13,792 nucleotides of DNA from Actinotalea sp. (lineage in GTDB: Bacteria > Actinomycetota > Actinomycetes > Actinomycetales > Cellulomonadaceae). Both the position numbers and the translations under genes were made by a program. Each line of letters starts with the position of its first letter. Position 1 is the stretch's first letter. The notes under the pieces were generated by a model. It saw nothing but the letters and a program-made list of their open reading frames with translations, had not been told where the DNA came from and made no database searches. Location: positions 1 through 13,792 of the forward strand of contig JACIXM010000027.1 of NCBI GenBank assembly GCA_014360395.1, given 5' to 3'. Below are positions 7,204-13,702 of this stretch, piece after piece.

Positions 7204-8097
7204 GCGGCAGGCCACCTGACCGAGCAGCGCCAGCCCCTGCCGGTCGCCCGGCCCGAGCTCGACGCGGTCACGCGTCAGGGGGTGCATGAGCTCCGCGGTG
7301 TCGTCGACGTGGTCCAGCCCCAGGACGTGGGCGAGCTCGTGGACGACGATCGCCCGGGCCTGCTCCGCTCCGCCCGGGCGCTCCACCATCGCCGCCAGGT
7401 CCGGCCCGTCGAGCACCACCCGGCCGGCCGCGAGCCAGCGCCCCTGGCCCGTCGGACCCGGGACCGCGGCCGAGCCCCCGATGCCGGCGACCTGGCCGGC
7501 CAGCTCCGGGAAGCGCTCCTCGTCCGACCACGCGACGAGGATCGGCGCCCAGTCCTGGCCGTAGCGGTCCGGCTGGATCAGAGGGCGGTCCATCGTCGGG
7601 GGCTCGTCGGTCTCCCCCTCGTGGAGCAGGAGCAGCCCGGACGCCTCCCCGACGACCCGCGCCGCCTCGTGCACGACACCGGCGAGGGCTGCCGGCTCCC
7701 CGGCCGCGTTCGTGACGTAGCGCACCGGCCGGCACGGGTCGTAGCCGACCGGGCCGCCGTCGTCGTCGGTGTGCAGGAAGGCGTAGGAACCCTCGGTCGT
7801 CACGGCGACCGGCGGCAGCTGCCTGCCGTCCGCCGGCTCGGGCCGGGGGACGGCCACGGCCTCCCCCTGGACCTCCACGTAGGCCCGCGGCGCGGCGAGG
7901 TCCGCGAGCGCGACCGTGTCCCAGCCGGACCGGTCCCCCGTCCACCAGACCGCGGCGACCGCCGCGGCGACGAGGACGGCGCTGGCCCGCGCGAGCGGCG
8001 GCCGGTCCCCGCGTGCCGCCGCCCGGTCCATGCGCCGCAGCGCGCGGCGCGAGCGGCGCACCTCACGGAGCTCGGCGCGACCCGGGGACGTCCTCAT
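7198..8097 (-). CDS. Membrane-anchored matrixin-like zinc metalloprotease
   Basis: A 299-residue protein. The N-terminus is strongly basic (RRSRRALRRM) and is followed by one hydrophobic helix at about residues 36-52 (ASAVLVAAAVAAVWW), a signal anchor that would place the rest outside the cell. The catalytic motif is HELAHVLGLDH, with zinc ligands H253, H257 and H263 and catalytic E254. This is the extended HExxHxxGxxH form of metzincins. The Met-turn candidate is M271 in ELMHPL. The segment YDPCRPVRYVTNAAG at about 119-133 is the beta-strand region usual in secreted actinobacterial relatives of this type. A Cys pair (C122, C297) might form a disulfide. The substrate is unknown. The start at 8095-8097 has GAGGG directly abutting it, which is too close to be a normal ribosome site. 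An ATG 21 nt upstream (8116-8118) has none, so the start is uncertain. Confidence 0.8.
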   Translation of the reverse strand: MRTSPGRAELREVRRSRRALRRMDRAAARGDRPPLARASAVLVAAAVAAVWWTGDRSGWDTVALADLAAPRAYVEVQGEAVAVPRPEPADGRQLPPVAVTTEGSYAFLHTDDDGGPVGYDPCRPVRYVTNAAGEPAALAGVVHEAARVVGEASGLLLLHEGETDEPPTMDRPLIQPDRYGQDWAPILVAWSDEERFPELAGQVAGIGGSAAVPGPTGQGRWLAAGRVVLDGPDLAAMVERPGGAEQARAIVVHELAHVLGLDHVDDTAELMHPLTRDRVELGPGDRQGLALLGQVACRP

Positions 8098-8102
8098 CCC
8101 TC

Positions 8103-8116
8103 GATCGTCACCGATC
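8103..8116. promoter_or_regulatory. Inverted repeat at the protease start in the divergent region
   Basis: GATCG-TCAC-CGATC gives perfect 5-bp arms 6 bp before the protease start and about 95 bp before the serA start. It could be an operator for the protease gene. It is short, and one copy in 114 bp of intergenic sequence is weak evidence. I see nothing else definite between 8119 and 8176. Confidence 0.25.
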
Positions 8117-8176
8117 ATGTGCCGGTCCGCTCGTCGAACGGGGCGCCCCGCCCGGGGTCCGCCTGTCGGTCGCGCT

Positions 8177-8205
8177 TTGGGCGGGACCAGGGTTGGCGGG
8201 ATGAT
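8177..8205 (+). promoter_or_regulatory. Candidate leaderless promoter of the serA-like gene
   Basis: TTGGGC (8177-8182) and GATGAT (8200-8205) are separated by 17 bp. GATGAT agrees with the -10 consensus at four of six positions. The hexamer ends 6 nt before the GTG at 8212, so transcription would start on the start codon. There is no clear Shine-Dalgarno sequence, which fits a leaderless mRNA. Confidence 0.45.
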
Positions 8206-8211
8206 GCCGGG

Positions 8212-9411
8212 GTGCTGCGCGCCCTGCTCCTGGAGAGCCTCCACCCCGTCGCCACGTCGATCCTCCGCGCCGACGGGGTCGAGGTCATCACCCGCACCGG
8301 CGCGCTGGACGAGGACGAGCTCGCGGACGCCCTGCAGGGCGTGCACCTGCTCGGGATCCGCTCCAAGACCCAGGTCACCGACCGGGTGCTGGACCGCGCA
8401 CCGGACCTGCTCGCCGTCGGCGCCTACTGCATCGGCACGAACCAGATCGACCTGGCGGCCGCGGCCCACCGGGGTGTCGCGGCGTTCAACGCCCCCTTCT
8501 CCAACACGCGCTCGGTGGTGGAGATCACCCTGGCGGAGATCATCGCCCTCACCCGCCGGCTCACCGAGCGGGACAAGGCGCTGCACTCCGGCGTCTGGGA
8601 CAAGTCGGCCGAGGGCGCCCACGAGGTCCGGGGCCGGACCCTGGGGATCGTCGGCTACGGCAACATCGGCACCCAGCTGTCCGTGCTCGCCGAGGCGCTG
8701 GGCATGTCCGTCGTGTTCTACGACTCCGCGGAGAAGCTCGCCCTGGGCAACGCGCGCCGGATGCACACCCTCGACGAGCTGCTCGAGGTCGCGGACGTGG
8801 TGACCCTCCACGTCGACGGCCGCGGCGGCAACGCCGGCATGTTCGGCGCAGCACAGTTCGCACGGATGAAGGAGGGGGCGATCTTCCTCAACCTCTCCCG
8901 CGGCTTCGTGGTCGACTACGCGGCCCTGCGGGACCACGTCCTGTCCGGCCACGTCGCGGGCGCGGCCGTCGACGTCTTCCCCGACGAGCCGAAGCGCCGT
9001 GGTGACCCTTTCGAGTCGGACCTGCGGGGCCTGCCGAACGTCATCCTCACGCCGCACATCGGCGGCTCGACGGAGGAGGCGCAGGAGGCGATCGGGCAGT
9101 TCGTCTCCGCCAAGCTCCTGCAGTACGTGGCGCACGGCTCCACGACGCTCAGCGTCAACTTCCCCAACCTGGCGCTCGACGGGCGGACCGGTGTGCACCG
9201 GCTCGTCCACCTGCACCGCAACACCCCCGGCGTCCTGGCGGGGATCAACCACGTGCTCGCGGAGCACCAGGTGAACATCGAGGCCCAGCTGCTGTCGACG
9301 CGCGGCGACCTGGGCTACGTGGTCACCGACGTGGGCAGCGACCTCACCCCCGAGGTGTGCGCGACGCTCGGGACCATGCCGCAGACCATCCGGCTGCGCG
9401 TCCTCAGCTGA
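8212..9411 (+). CDS. serA: D-3-phosphoglycerate dehydrogenase (SerA-type, ACT domain)
   Basis: A 399-residue NAD-dependent dehydrogenase that oxidises 3-phosphoglycerate to 3-phosphohydroxypyruvate, the first step of serine synthesis. The Rossmann loop is GYGNIG at 148-153. The catalytic residues are R230 in NLSRGFVVD, E259 in DVFPDEP and H282 in TPHIGGS. The substrate loop region is GAYCIGTNQID at 70-80. A C-terminal ACT domain at about 328-397 (VHRLVHLHRNTPGVLAGIN) is the usual serine-binding regulatory part. Length and the GAYCIGTNQIDL signature match the short E. coli-like type (about 410 residues) rather than the long type of about 530 residues found in mycobacteria. GTG at 8212 starts where the family begins. 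Open sequence to the left in the same frame is antisense to the protease. Some related enzymes also reduce 2-oxoglutarate. Confidence 0.93.
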   Translation: MLRALLLESLHPVATSILRADGVEVITRTGALDEDELADALQGVHLLGIRSKTQVTDRVLDRAPDLLAVGAYCIGTNQIDLAAAAHRGVAAFNAPFSNTRSVVEITLAEIIALTRRLTERDKALHSGVWDKSAEGAHEVRGRTLGIVGYGNIGTQLSVLAEALGMSVVFYDSAEKLALGNARRMHTLDELLEVADVVTLHVDGRGGNAGMFGAAQFARMKEGAIFLNLSRGFVVDYAALRDHVLSGHVAGAAVDVFPDEPKRRGDPFESDLRGLPNVILTPHIGGSTEEAQEAIGQFVSAKLLQYVAHGSTTLSVNFPNLALDGRTGVHRLVHLHRNTPGVLAGINHVLAEHQVNIEAQLLSTRGDLGYVVTDVGSDLTPEVCATLGTMPQTIRLRVLS

Positions 9412-9450
9412 GTCCGGGCCGGCCGGGCGACGCGGACGGGCGCGGGCAGC

Positions 9451-9481
9451 ACGGTCGGTGTACCGCCGGAGGTACGGTCGG
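9451..9481 (+). promoter_or_regulatory. Aldo/keto reductase promoter with direct and inverted repeats
   Basis: TACGGT (9473-9478) fits TANNNT and ends 6 nt before the ATG at 9485, indicating a leaderless transcript. It overlaps the right arm of an inverted repeat, GTACC (9460-9464), 6-bp spacer, GGTAC (9471-9475). ACGGTCGG occurs twice, at 9451-9458 and 9474-9481, a 23-bp period. A repressor bound here would cover the promoter. No recognisable -35 is present. Confidence 0.4.
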
Positions 9482-9484
9482 GGC

Positions 9485-10534
9485 ATGTTCGTGCCTGCCG
9501 AGGACCGCTACGACTCGATGACGTACCGCCGGGCGGGCCGCTCCGGTCTCGACCTGCCCGCCGTGTCCCTCGGCCTCTGGCAGAACTTCGGCGCGGCGGA
9601 CCCGCACGAGAACCAGCGGGCGATCGTGCTGCGGGCCGTCGACCGCGGGATCACCCAGATCGACCTGGCCAACAACTACGGCCCACCCCCAGGAGCCGCC
9701 GAGGAGAGCTTCGGCCGGATGCTGGCCACGGACCTGCGCGGCCTGCGGGACGAGCTCGTCATCACGACGAAGGCCGGCTACCGGCAGTGGCCCGGGCCGT
9801 ACGGGGAGTACGGCTCCCGCAAGTACCTCCTGGCCTCGCTCGACCAGTCCCTGCGTCGCCTCGGCGTCGACCACGTGGACATCTTCTACAGCCACCGCTA
9901 CGACGACCGGACGCCGCTGGAAGAGACCCTCGGCGCGCTGCGGACCGCCGTGGAGTCGGGACGGGCGCTGTACGCCGGCATCTCCTCCTACTCGGCGCTG
10001 CGGACGCTCGAGGCGCTCGAGGTCGCAGACCGGATCGGTCTGCGACTGCTCGTGCACCAGCCCTCGTACTCCCTGCTCAACCGGTGGATCGAGGAGCCGG
10101 CGCAGGACGCCGGTGACCGGAGCCTCCTGGACGTCGTCGCCGACGCGGGGCTCGGCACGGTCGTCTTCTCCCCGCTGGCCCAGGGGATGCTGACGTCCAA
10201 GTACCTCGGCGGCATCCCGGAGGGCTCCCGCGCCGCCCGCGGGGGCTCCTTCCGACCGGAGTTCCTCACCGACGACGTCGTCGGGCACCTGCGCGGGCTG
10301 GCCGACATCGCGGCGGACCGGGGGCAGTCCCTGGCCCAGATGGCCCTCGCCTGGGCCCTGCGCGACCCGCGCGTCACCTCGGTGCTCGTCGGCGCGAGCT
10401 CACCGCAGCAGCTCGACGAGAACCTCGGCGCCCTGGAGAACCTGGAGTTCACCACCGACGAGCTCGAGCGGATCGACGAGCACGCGGTCGACGCCGGCAT
10501 CAACATCTGGGCCCCGCGGTCCAGCGACCTGTAG
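9485..10534 (+). CDS. Aldo/keto reductase, YghZ/Gpr type (L-glyceraldehyde-3-phosphate or methylglyoxal reductase)
   Basis: A 349-residue NADPH-dependent oxidoreductase with a TIM-barrel fold. The catalytic tetrad is D60 and Y65 in QIDLANNYG, K96 in ITTKAGY and H137 in FYSHRYD. The cofactor-binding C-terminal part includes FSPLAQGMLTSKYL at about 228-241 and VLVGASSPQQLDEN at about 300-313. The N-terminus, a DRYDSMTYRRAGRSGL segment followed by PAVSLGLWQNFG, and the insert RQWPGPYGEYGSRKYL are typical of E. coli YghZ, which reduces L-glyceraldehyde 3-phosphate and methylglyoxal. The physiological role is carbonyl detoxification (family knowledge). The start at 9485 matches the family N-terminus; a longer form beginning at 9458 would include promoter sequence. 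The gap of 73 bp to serA and its own -10 box suggest separate transcription. Confidence 0.9.
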   Translation: MFVPAEDRYDSMTYRRAGRSGLDLPAVSLGLWQNFGAADPHENQRAIVLRAVDRGITQIDLANNYGPPPGAAEESFGRMLATDLRGLRDELVITTKAGYRQWPGPYGEYGSRKYLLASLDQSLRRLGVDHVDIFYSHRYDDRTPLEETLGALRTAVESGRALYAGISSYSALRTLEALEVADRIGLRLLVHQPSYSLLNRWIEEPAQDAGDRSLLDVVADAGLGTVVFSPLAQGMLTSKYLGGIPEGSRAARGGSFRPEFLTDDVVGHLRGLADIAADRGQSLAQMALAWALRDPRVTSVLVGASSPQQLDENLGALENLEFTTDELERIDEHAVDAGINIWAPRSSDL

Positions 10535-10562
10535 CCGGCGGCGCTTCCCGCGGCCGCCCCCG

Positions 10563-10577
10563 CCCCGGCACACGGGG
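10563..10577. repeat. Small GC hairpin downstream of the aldo/keto reductase gene
   Basis: CCCCG-GCACA-CGGGG gives 5-bp arms with a 5-nt loop, 28 bp after the stop codon at 10534 and before the fadD promoter. It could be a weak intrinsic terminator. There is no U tract. The rest of 10535-10610 shows nothing definite. Confidence 0.25.
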
Positions 10578-10611
10578 AGCGGAGGATCTCTGGGCGACCC
10601 TGCGGACGCGA

Positions 10612-10634
10612 ACCTACGGGACCGTAGGTATCCT
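10612..10634 (+). promoter_or_regulatory. TetR-type operator overlapping a leaderless promoter of the acyl-CoA ligase gene
   Basis: ACCTACGG (10612-10619) and CCGTAGGT (10622-10629) are perfect 8-bp arms around GA, forming an 18-bp palindrome that contains four A/T positions per arm in a GC-rich background. The last T of the right arm is the first base of the candidate -10 TATCCT (10629-10634), which ends 6 nt before the GTG at 10641. A bound dimer would block RNA polymerase. Its size and symmetry are those of TetR-family operators that control fatty-acid genes; the regulator itself is not in the window. Confidence 0.6.
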
Positions 10635-10640
10635 GGCGCG

Positions 10641-12401
10641 GTGACGTACGACGGCGCCGTGGCGCCCACCACACCCGACCCCCGACGACCCTGGACCGCC
10701 TCCTACGCCGACGGGGTCCCGCTCGACATCGACCCGGTCACCGAGCCGGTCACGCGCAACCTGGACCGCGCCGCGCAGGCCCACCCCTCCCGCATCGCGA
10801 CGGACTTCTTCGGTGCGGTCACCACGTACGACACGCTGCACCGCAGGGTCCTGCGGGCCGCCGGTGCCCTCCGGGCGCTGGGCGTCTCCCCCGGCGACCG
10901 CGTCGCCCTCGTCCTGCCGAACAGCGCCACCCACGTGGTCGCCTTCTACGCGGTCCTGCGGCTGGGCGCCGTCGTCGTCGAGCACAACCCGACCTACTCC
11001 GCGAGCGAGCTCGAGCACCAGCTCCGCGACAGCGGCGCGACGGTGGTCCTCGCCTGGGAGAAGGCGGTCGACGCCGTCCTGACGGCCCGTCCGCGGACGG
11101 ACGTGCGCCACGTCGTCGCCGTGGACCTCAGCGCCGACCTCCCGGTGGCCAAGCGGCTGGCCCTGCGGCTGCCGGTCACGGCCGCACGCCGCACGCGCGA
11201 GAGCATGCGGTCGCCGGTGCCGCGGGACGTGCCGCGCTGGCACCGGCTCGTGGCCCGCGCCCAGCCCCTGCCCGACGACGCCCCGCACCCGTCGGTCGAC
11301 GACATCGCGCTCCTGCAGTACACCGGCGGGACCACCGGGGTGCCGAAGGGGGCCGTCCTGCTGCACCGTCAGGTCGCGGCGAACGCCGCGCAGGGACACG
11401 CCTGGACCGGGCACGCGGAGGCGACCCAGACCGTCTACGCCGCTCTGCCGTTCTTCCACGCCTTCGGGCTCACGCTCTGCCTCACCTACGCCGTGCGTAT
11501 CGCGGCCACCGTCGTGATCTTCCCCCGGTTCGACGTGGACTCCGTCCTGGAGGCGCAGCGCCGACGCCCGGCCACCTTCCTGCCCGGGGTGCCCCCCATG
11601 TTCGAGCGGCTGGCGGAGGCCGCCCGGACCCAGGGCGTGGACCTCACGTCCCTGCGGCACAGCATCTCCGGGGCGATGTCCCTGCCGACCCGCACGGCCC
11701 GGACGTGGGAGGAGGTCACCGGTGGCCTCCTCGTGGAGGGCTACGGGATGACGGAGACCTCGCCGGTCGCGCTCGGCAACCCGCTGTCCCCCGCGCGCCG
11801 ACCCGGGACCCTGGGCCTGCCCTTCCCGTCCACGTGGATGCGCGTGACGGACCCGGAGGACCCGACGCGGGAGGTCGCGCCGGGCGAGCGCGGCGAGCTG
11901 CAGGTCGCCGGGCCCCAGGTCTTCGCGGGGTACTGGCAGCGCCCGGAGGAGACCGCCGACGTGCTCCTCGAGGCCGACGGGCGGACCTGGCTGCGCACCG
12001 GCGACGTCGTCGTCGTCGAGGACGCGGGCTTCGTCCGCCTGGTCGACCGGATCAAGGAGGTCATCATCACCGGCGGCTTCAACGTGTACCCGTCCCAGGT
12101 GGAGGAGGCCCTGCGCTCCATGCCGGAGATCGACGACGTCGCCGTCGTCGGTGTCCCGGGCGGCGACCTCGGCGAGCGGGTCGTGGCCGCCGTGGTGCTC
12201 GCCGAGGGAGTGTCCCGCGTCGAGCTGTCAGCGGTGCGGGCCTGGAGCGAGCAGCGGCTGGCGCGCTACGCGCACCCGCGCGACCTCGTCGTCGTCAGCG
12301 ACCTGCCGAGGTCGCAGATCGGCAAGGTGCTGCGCCGTGTCGTCCGCGAGCAGGTCATGACGAGGCTGCCCCAACGGCACGACGAGGACCGCCCCGCCTG
12401 A
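10641..12401 (+). CDS. fadD: Long-chain fatty-acid-CoA ligase (FadD-like, ANL superfamily)
   Basis: A 586-residue adenylate-forming enzyme that activates a fatty acid with ATP and CoA to acyl-CoA, feeding beta-oxidation or lipid synthesis. Conserved motifs in order are the P-loop YTGGTTGVPKGA at 227-238, LPFFHAFGL at about 269-277, GYGMTETSP at 367-375, TGD at 453-455 (ribose-binding D455), DRIKEVIITGGFNVYPSQVE at 469-488 including the linker, and the catalytic lysine K562 in RSQIGKVLRR. The length and the FNVYP signature fit FadD enzymes; the exact chain length is not readable. The GTG start has no Shine-Dalgarno sequence and lies 6 nt behind a -10 hexamer, so the mRNA is probably leaderless. 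The next gene is convergent, so the unit is monocistronic. Confidence 0.9.
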   Translation: MTYDGAVAPTTPDPRRPWTASYADGVPLDIDPVTEPVTRNLDRAAQAHPSRIATDFFGAVTTYDTLHRRVLRAAGALRALGVSPGDRVALVLPNSATHVVAFYAVLRLGAVVVEHNPTYSASELEHQLRDSGATVVLAWEKAVDAVLTARPRTDVRHVVAVDLSADLPVAKRLALRLPVTAARRTRESMRSPVPRDVPRWHRLVARAQPLPDDAPHPSVDDIALLQYTGGTTGVPKGAVLLHRQVAANAAQGHAWTGHAEATQTVYAALPFFHAFGLTLCLTYAVRIAATVVIFPRFDVDSVLEAQRRRPATFLPGVPPMFERLAEAARTQGVDLTSLRHSISGAMSLPTRTARTWEEVTGGLLVEGYGMTETSPVALGNPLSPARRPGTLGLPFPSTWMRVTDPEDPTREVAPGERGELQVAGPQVFAGYWQRPEETADVLLEADGRTWLRTGDVVVVEDAGFVRLVDRIKEVIITGGFNVYPSQVEEALRSMPEIDDVAVVGVPGGDLGERVVAAVVLAEGVSRVELSAVRAWSEQRLARYAHPRDLVVVSDLPRSQIGKVLRRVVREQVMTRLPQRHDEDRPA

Positions 12402-12405
12402 TCCT

Positions 12406-12421
12406 CCGGGTCGCGACCCGG
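12406..12421. terminator. 16-bp perfect palindrome between convergent genes
   Basis: CCGGGTCGCGACCCGG is fully symmetric and lies in the 30-bp gap between the fadD stop (12399-12401) and the stop of the convergent helical protein gene (12432-12434). In either RNA it would fold into a six-pair stem with a CGCG loop. Position and symmetry suggest a bidirectional terminator without a U tract. Confidence 0.5.
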
Positions 12422-12431
12422 CACCGAGCGG

Positions 12432-12953
12432 TCAGCTCACCGCGCGCAGCACCCGCGACCGGACTGCCGCATGGACCTCGTCCATCGTCGCGACCTGCTC
12501 GAGTGTCCGGGCCCGGAGCTCAGCCATCCGGGCCCGGTCGAGCCCGAGGTCCGGTGCCAGGTCCTCCAGGACCTGCCAGCCACCGAGCTTGCCCACCAGG
12601 GCGCTGCGCAGCAGCTCGACCTCGAGCAACGCGTCCGTCCGCCGGCGGCGCAGGCTCCGCCGCGACGCCTTCAGCCGGGCGACGTGCTCGCCTACCCACG
12701 CGGTCGCCTGCTTGAGGTGGTTCTGCGGGCGCAGCCCGAGCACCTCGATGATCTCCCGGAGCTCGTCGCGCTCCTGCGCCACCTCGCGCGCCACCCGGGC
12801 GACCTCCGGGCCCACGGGCGTGGCGGACAGCGCGTCCGCGAGGCGGGCGAACCGCTCCGACCCGGCGACCGACCCGGCCAGGTGGTCGTTGAGGTACGTG
12901 CCGAGACCCTGCACGGTCGCCCGCGCCTCCGCCGAAGAGCTCTGCTCGTCCAC
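12432..12953 (-). CDS. Conserved-type helical protein of unknown function
   Basis: A 173-residue protein that I cannot assign to a named family with confidence. It is predicted to be all-helical and highly charged, with no signal peptide, membrane helix or cysteine. Helices fall at about residues 16-42, 47-73, 78-98, 103-133 and 136-170. The pattern GTYLNDHLAGSVAGSERFARL near the N-terminus, and a later WVGEHVARLK, recall small actinobacterial proteins with a ferritin-like four-helix bundle, but the ExxH metal ligands of a true ferritin are not obvious. The start at GTG 12951-12953 is favoured because GAGGAGG lies 6 nt upstream; a GTG two codons earlier abuts that site. It follows nrdR by 92 bp in the same direction and converges with fadD. 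Confidence 0.7.
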   Translation of the reverse strand: MDEQSSSAEARATVQGLGTYLNDHLAGSVAGSERFARLADALSATPVGPEVARVAREVAQERDELREIIEVLGLRPQNHLKQATAWVGEHVARLKASRRSLRRRRTDALLEVELLRSALVGKLGGWQVLEDLAPDLGLDRARMAELRARTLEQVATMDEVHAAVRSRVLRAVS

Positions 12954-12994
12954 GTCCACCCTCCTCGTGTCGACGACCCGGCGGACCCGCCCGG

Positions 12995-13006
12995 CCTGGG
13001 CCCAGG
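12995..13006. repeat. 12-bp palindrome between nrdR and the helical protein gene
   Basis: CCTGGGCCCAGG is a perfect palindrome in the 92-bp gap between the two minus-strand genes. With no loop it is a poor terminator and may be chance. I see no clear promoter for the downstream gene in this gap, so readthrough from nrdR is possible. Confidence 0.2.
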
Positions 13007-13045
13007 GTCACACCTGCCTCGGTGCGACGCGAGCCCGGCGGCCCC

Positions 13046-13561
13046 TCAGGACGGGTGCCCCGACAGGACGTCCTGGTCGGGCTCGTCCTGCGGCGGCGCC
13101 CCCGCGGCCTCGGCGTCCCGGCGCGCCCGGAGCGCCGTGATCGCCGCCTCGAAGTCCTCGAGCGAGTCGAACGCCTGGTAGACGCTCGCGAACCGGAGAT
13201 AGGCGACCTCGTCGAGCTCGCGGAGCGGCCCGAGGATCGTCAGGCCGATCTCGTGGGCGTCCAGCTCGGCGCTCCCGGTCGTCCGCAACGTCTCCTCCAC
13301 CCGCTGTGCGAGCAGGGCGAGGTCGTCCTCGCTGACCGGCCGACCCTGGCAGGCCTTGCGGACCCCGCTGACGATCTTCTCGCGGCTGAACGGCTCGGTG
13401 ACGCCGGAGCGCTTGACCACGGAGAGGCTCGCCGTCTCGATCGTGGTGAAGCGCCGCAGGCACTCGGGGCACTGCCGCCGGCGCCGGATCGTGGAGCCGT
13501 CGTCCGAGGTGCGCGAGTCGACGACCCGCGAGTCGCCGTGACGGCAGAACGGGCAGTGCAC
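13046..13561 (-). CDS. nrdR: Transcriptional repressor NrdR
   Basis: A 171-residue regulator of ribonucleotide reductase genes. The N-terminal zinc ribbon has C3 and C6 in HCPFC and C31 and C34 in CPEC, joined by the basic segment [14 protein letters not shown] that is nearly invariant in NrdR. The ATP-cone follows at about 48-138 ([16 protein letters not shown], ending in [11 protein letters not shown]) and senses ATP/dATP. Known NrdR proteins have about 150 residues; here an acidic, Pro-rich tail of about 20 residues is added, as in many actinobacteria. The GTG at 13559-13561 is supported by GGAGG 5 nt upstream and gives the canonical N-terminus; an ATG 75 nt further upstream would add sequence not seen in the family. 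The neighbouring LysM gene matches a common actinobacterial lexA-LysM-nrdR arrangement (lexA itself is outside the window). No ribonucleotide reductase gene is present here. Confidence 0.96.
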   Translation of the reverse strand: MHCPFCRHGDSRVVDSRTSDDGSTIRRRRQCPECLRRFTTIETASLSVVKRSGVTEPFSREKIVSGVRKACQGRPVSEDDLALLAQRVEETLRTTGSAELDAHEIGLTILGPLRELDEVAYLRFASVYQAFDSLEDFEAAITALRARRDAEAAGAPPQDEPDQDVLSGHPS

Positions 13562-13595
13562 CTGAGCCTCCCAGCACGCCGCTGGATCCGACCTC

Positions 13596-13610
13596 GCAGC
13601 GCGGCGCTGC
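13596..13610. promoter_or_regulatory. Palindrome in the nrdR leader
   Basis: GCAGCGC-G-GCGCTGC has perfect 7-bp arms and lies about 35 bp before the nrdR start, just downstream of the predicted transcription start. It may be an operator or an RNA hairpin. It does not resemble the AT-rich NrdR box of known targets. Confidence 0.35.
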
Positions 13611-13625
13611 TGTCGCGGCGCCGCC

Positions 13626-13655
13626 ACGCTACGCACCGGGCCCCACGCGGGGCAA
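13626..13655 (-). promoter_or_regulatory. Candidate nrdR promoter
   Basis: On the minus strand, TTGCCC (13655-13650) and TAGCGT (13631-13626) are separated by 18 bp, a reasonable sigma-70-type pair for a high-GC actinobacterium. The spacer contains GCCCC-ACGC-GGGGC (13640-13653), a perfect 5-bp inverted repeat that could be an operator or the terminator of the upstream LysM gene. The leader to the GTG would be about 58 nt. Confidence 0.45.
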
Positions 13656-13702
13656 GCAGCCCGCTCGTGGCATCCGGCGTCGCCGCACCCGCCCGCGGGC
13701 GC

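Noticed and set aside
4659..7271. Minus-strand open frame of 870 codons across the helicase gene
   Set aside because: It is antisense to HelD, whose ATPase motifs are all intact. The predicted peptide is low-complexity Gly/Arg/Asp sequence with no recognisable fold.
8098..9486. Extension of the protease reading frame across the serA gene
   Set aside because: It is antisense to a well-conserved dehydrogenase. The protease has a proper basic N-terminus and signal anchor starting at 8097.
10614..11660. Minus-strand open frame of about 350 codons inside the acyl-CoA ligase gene
   Set aside because: Shadow of the fadD coding sequence; no domain, and it runs through the P-loop region of the real gene.
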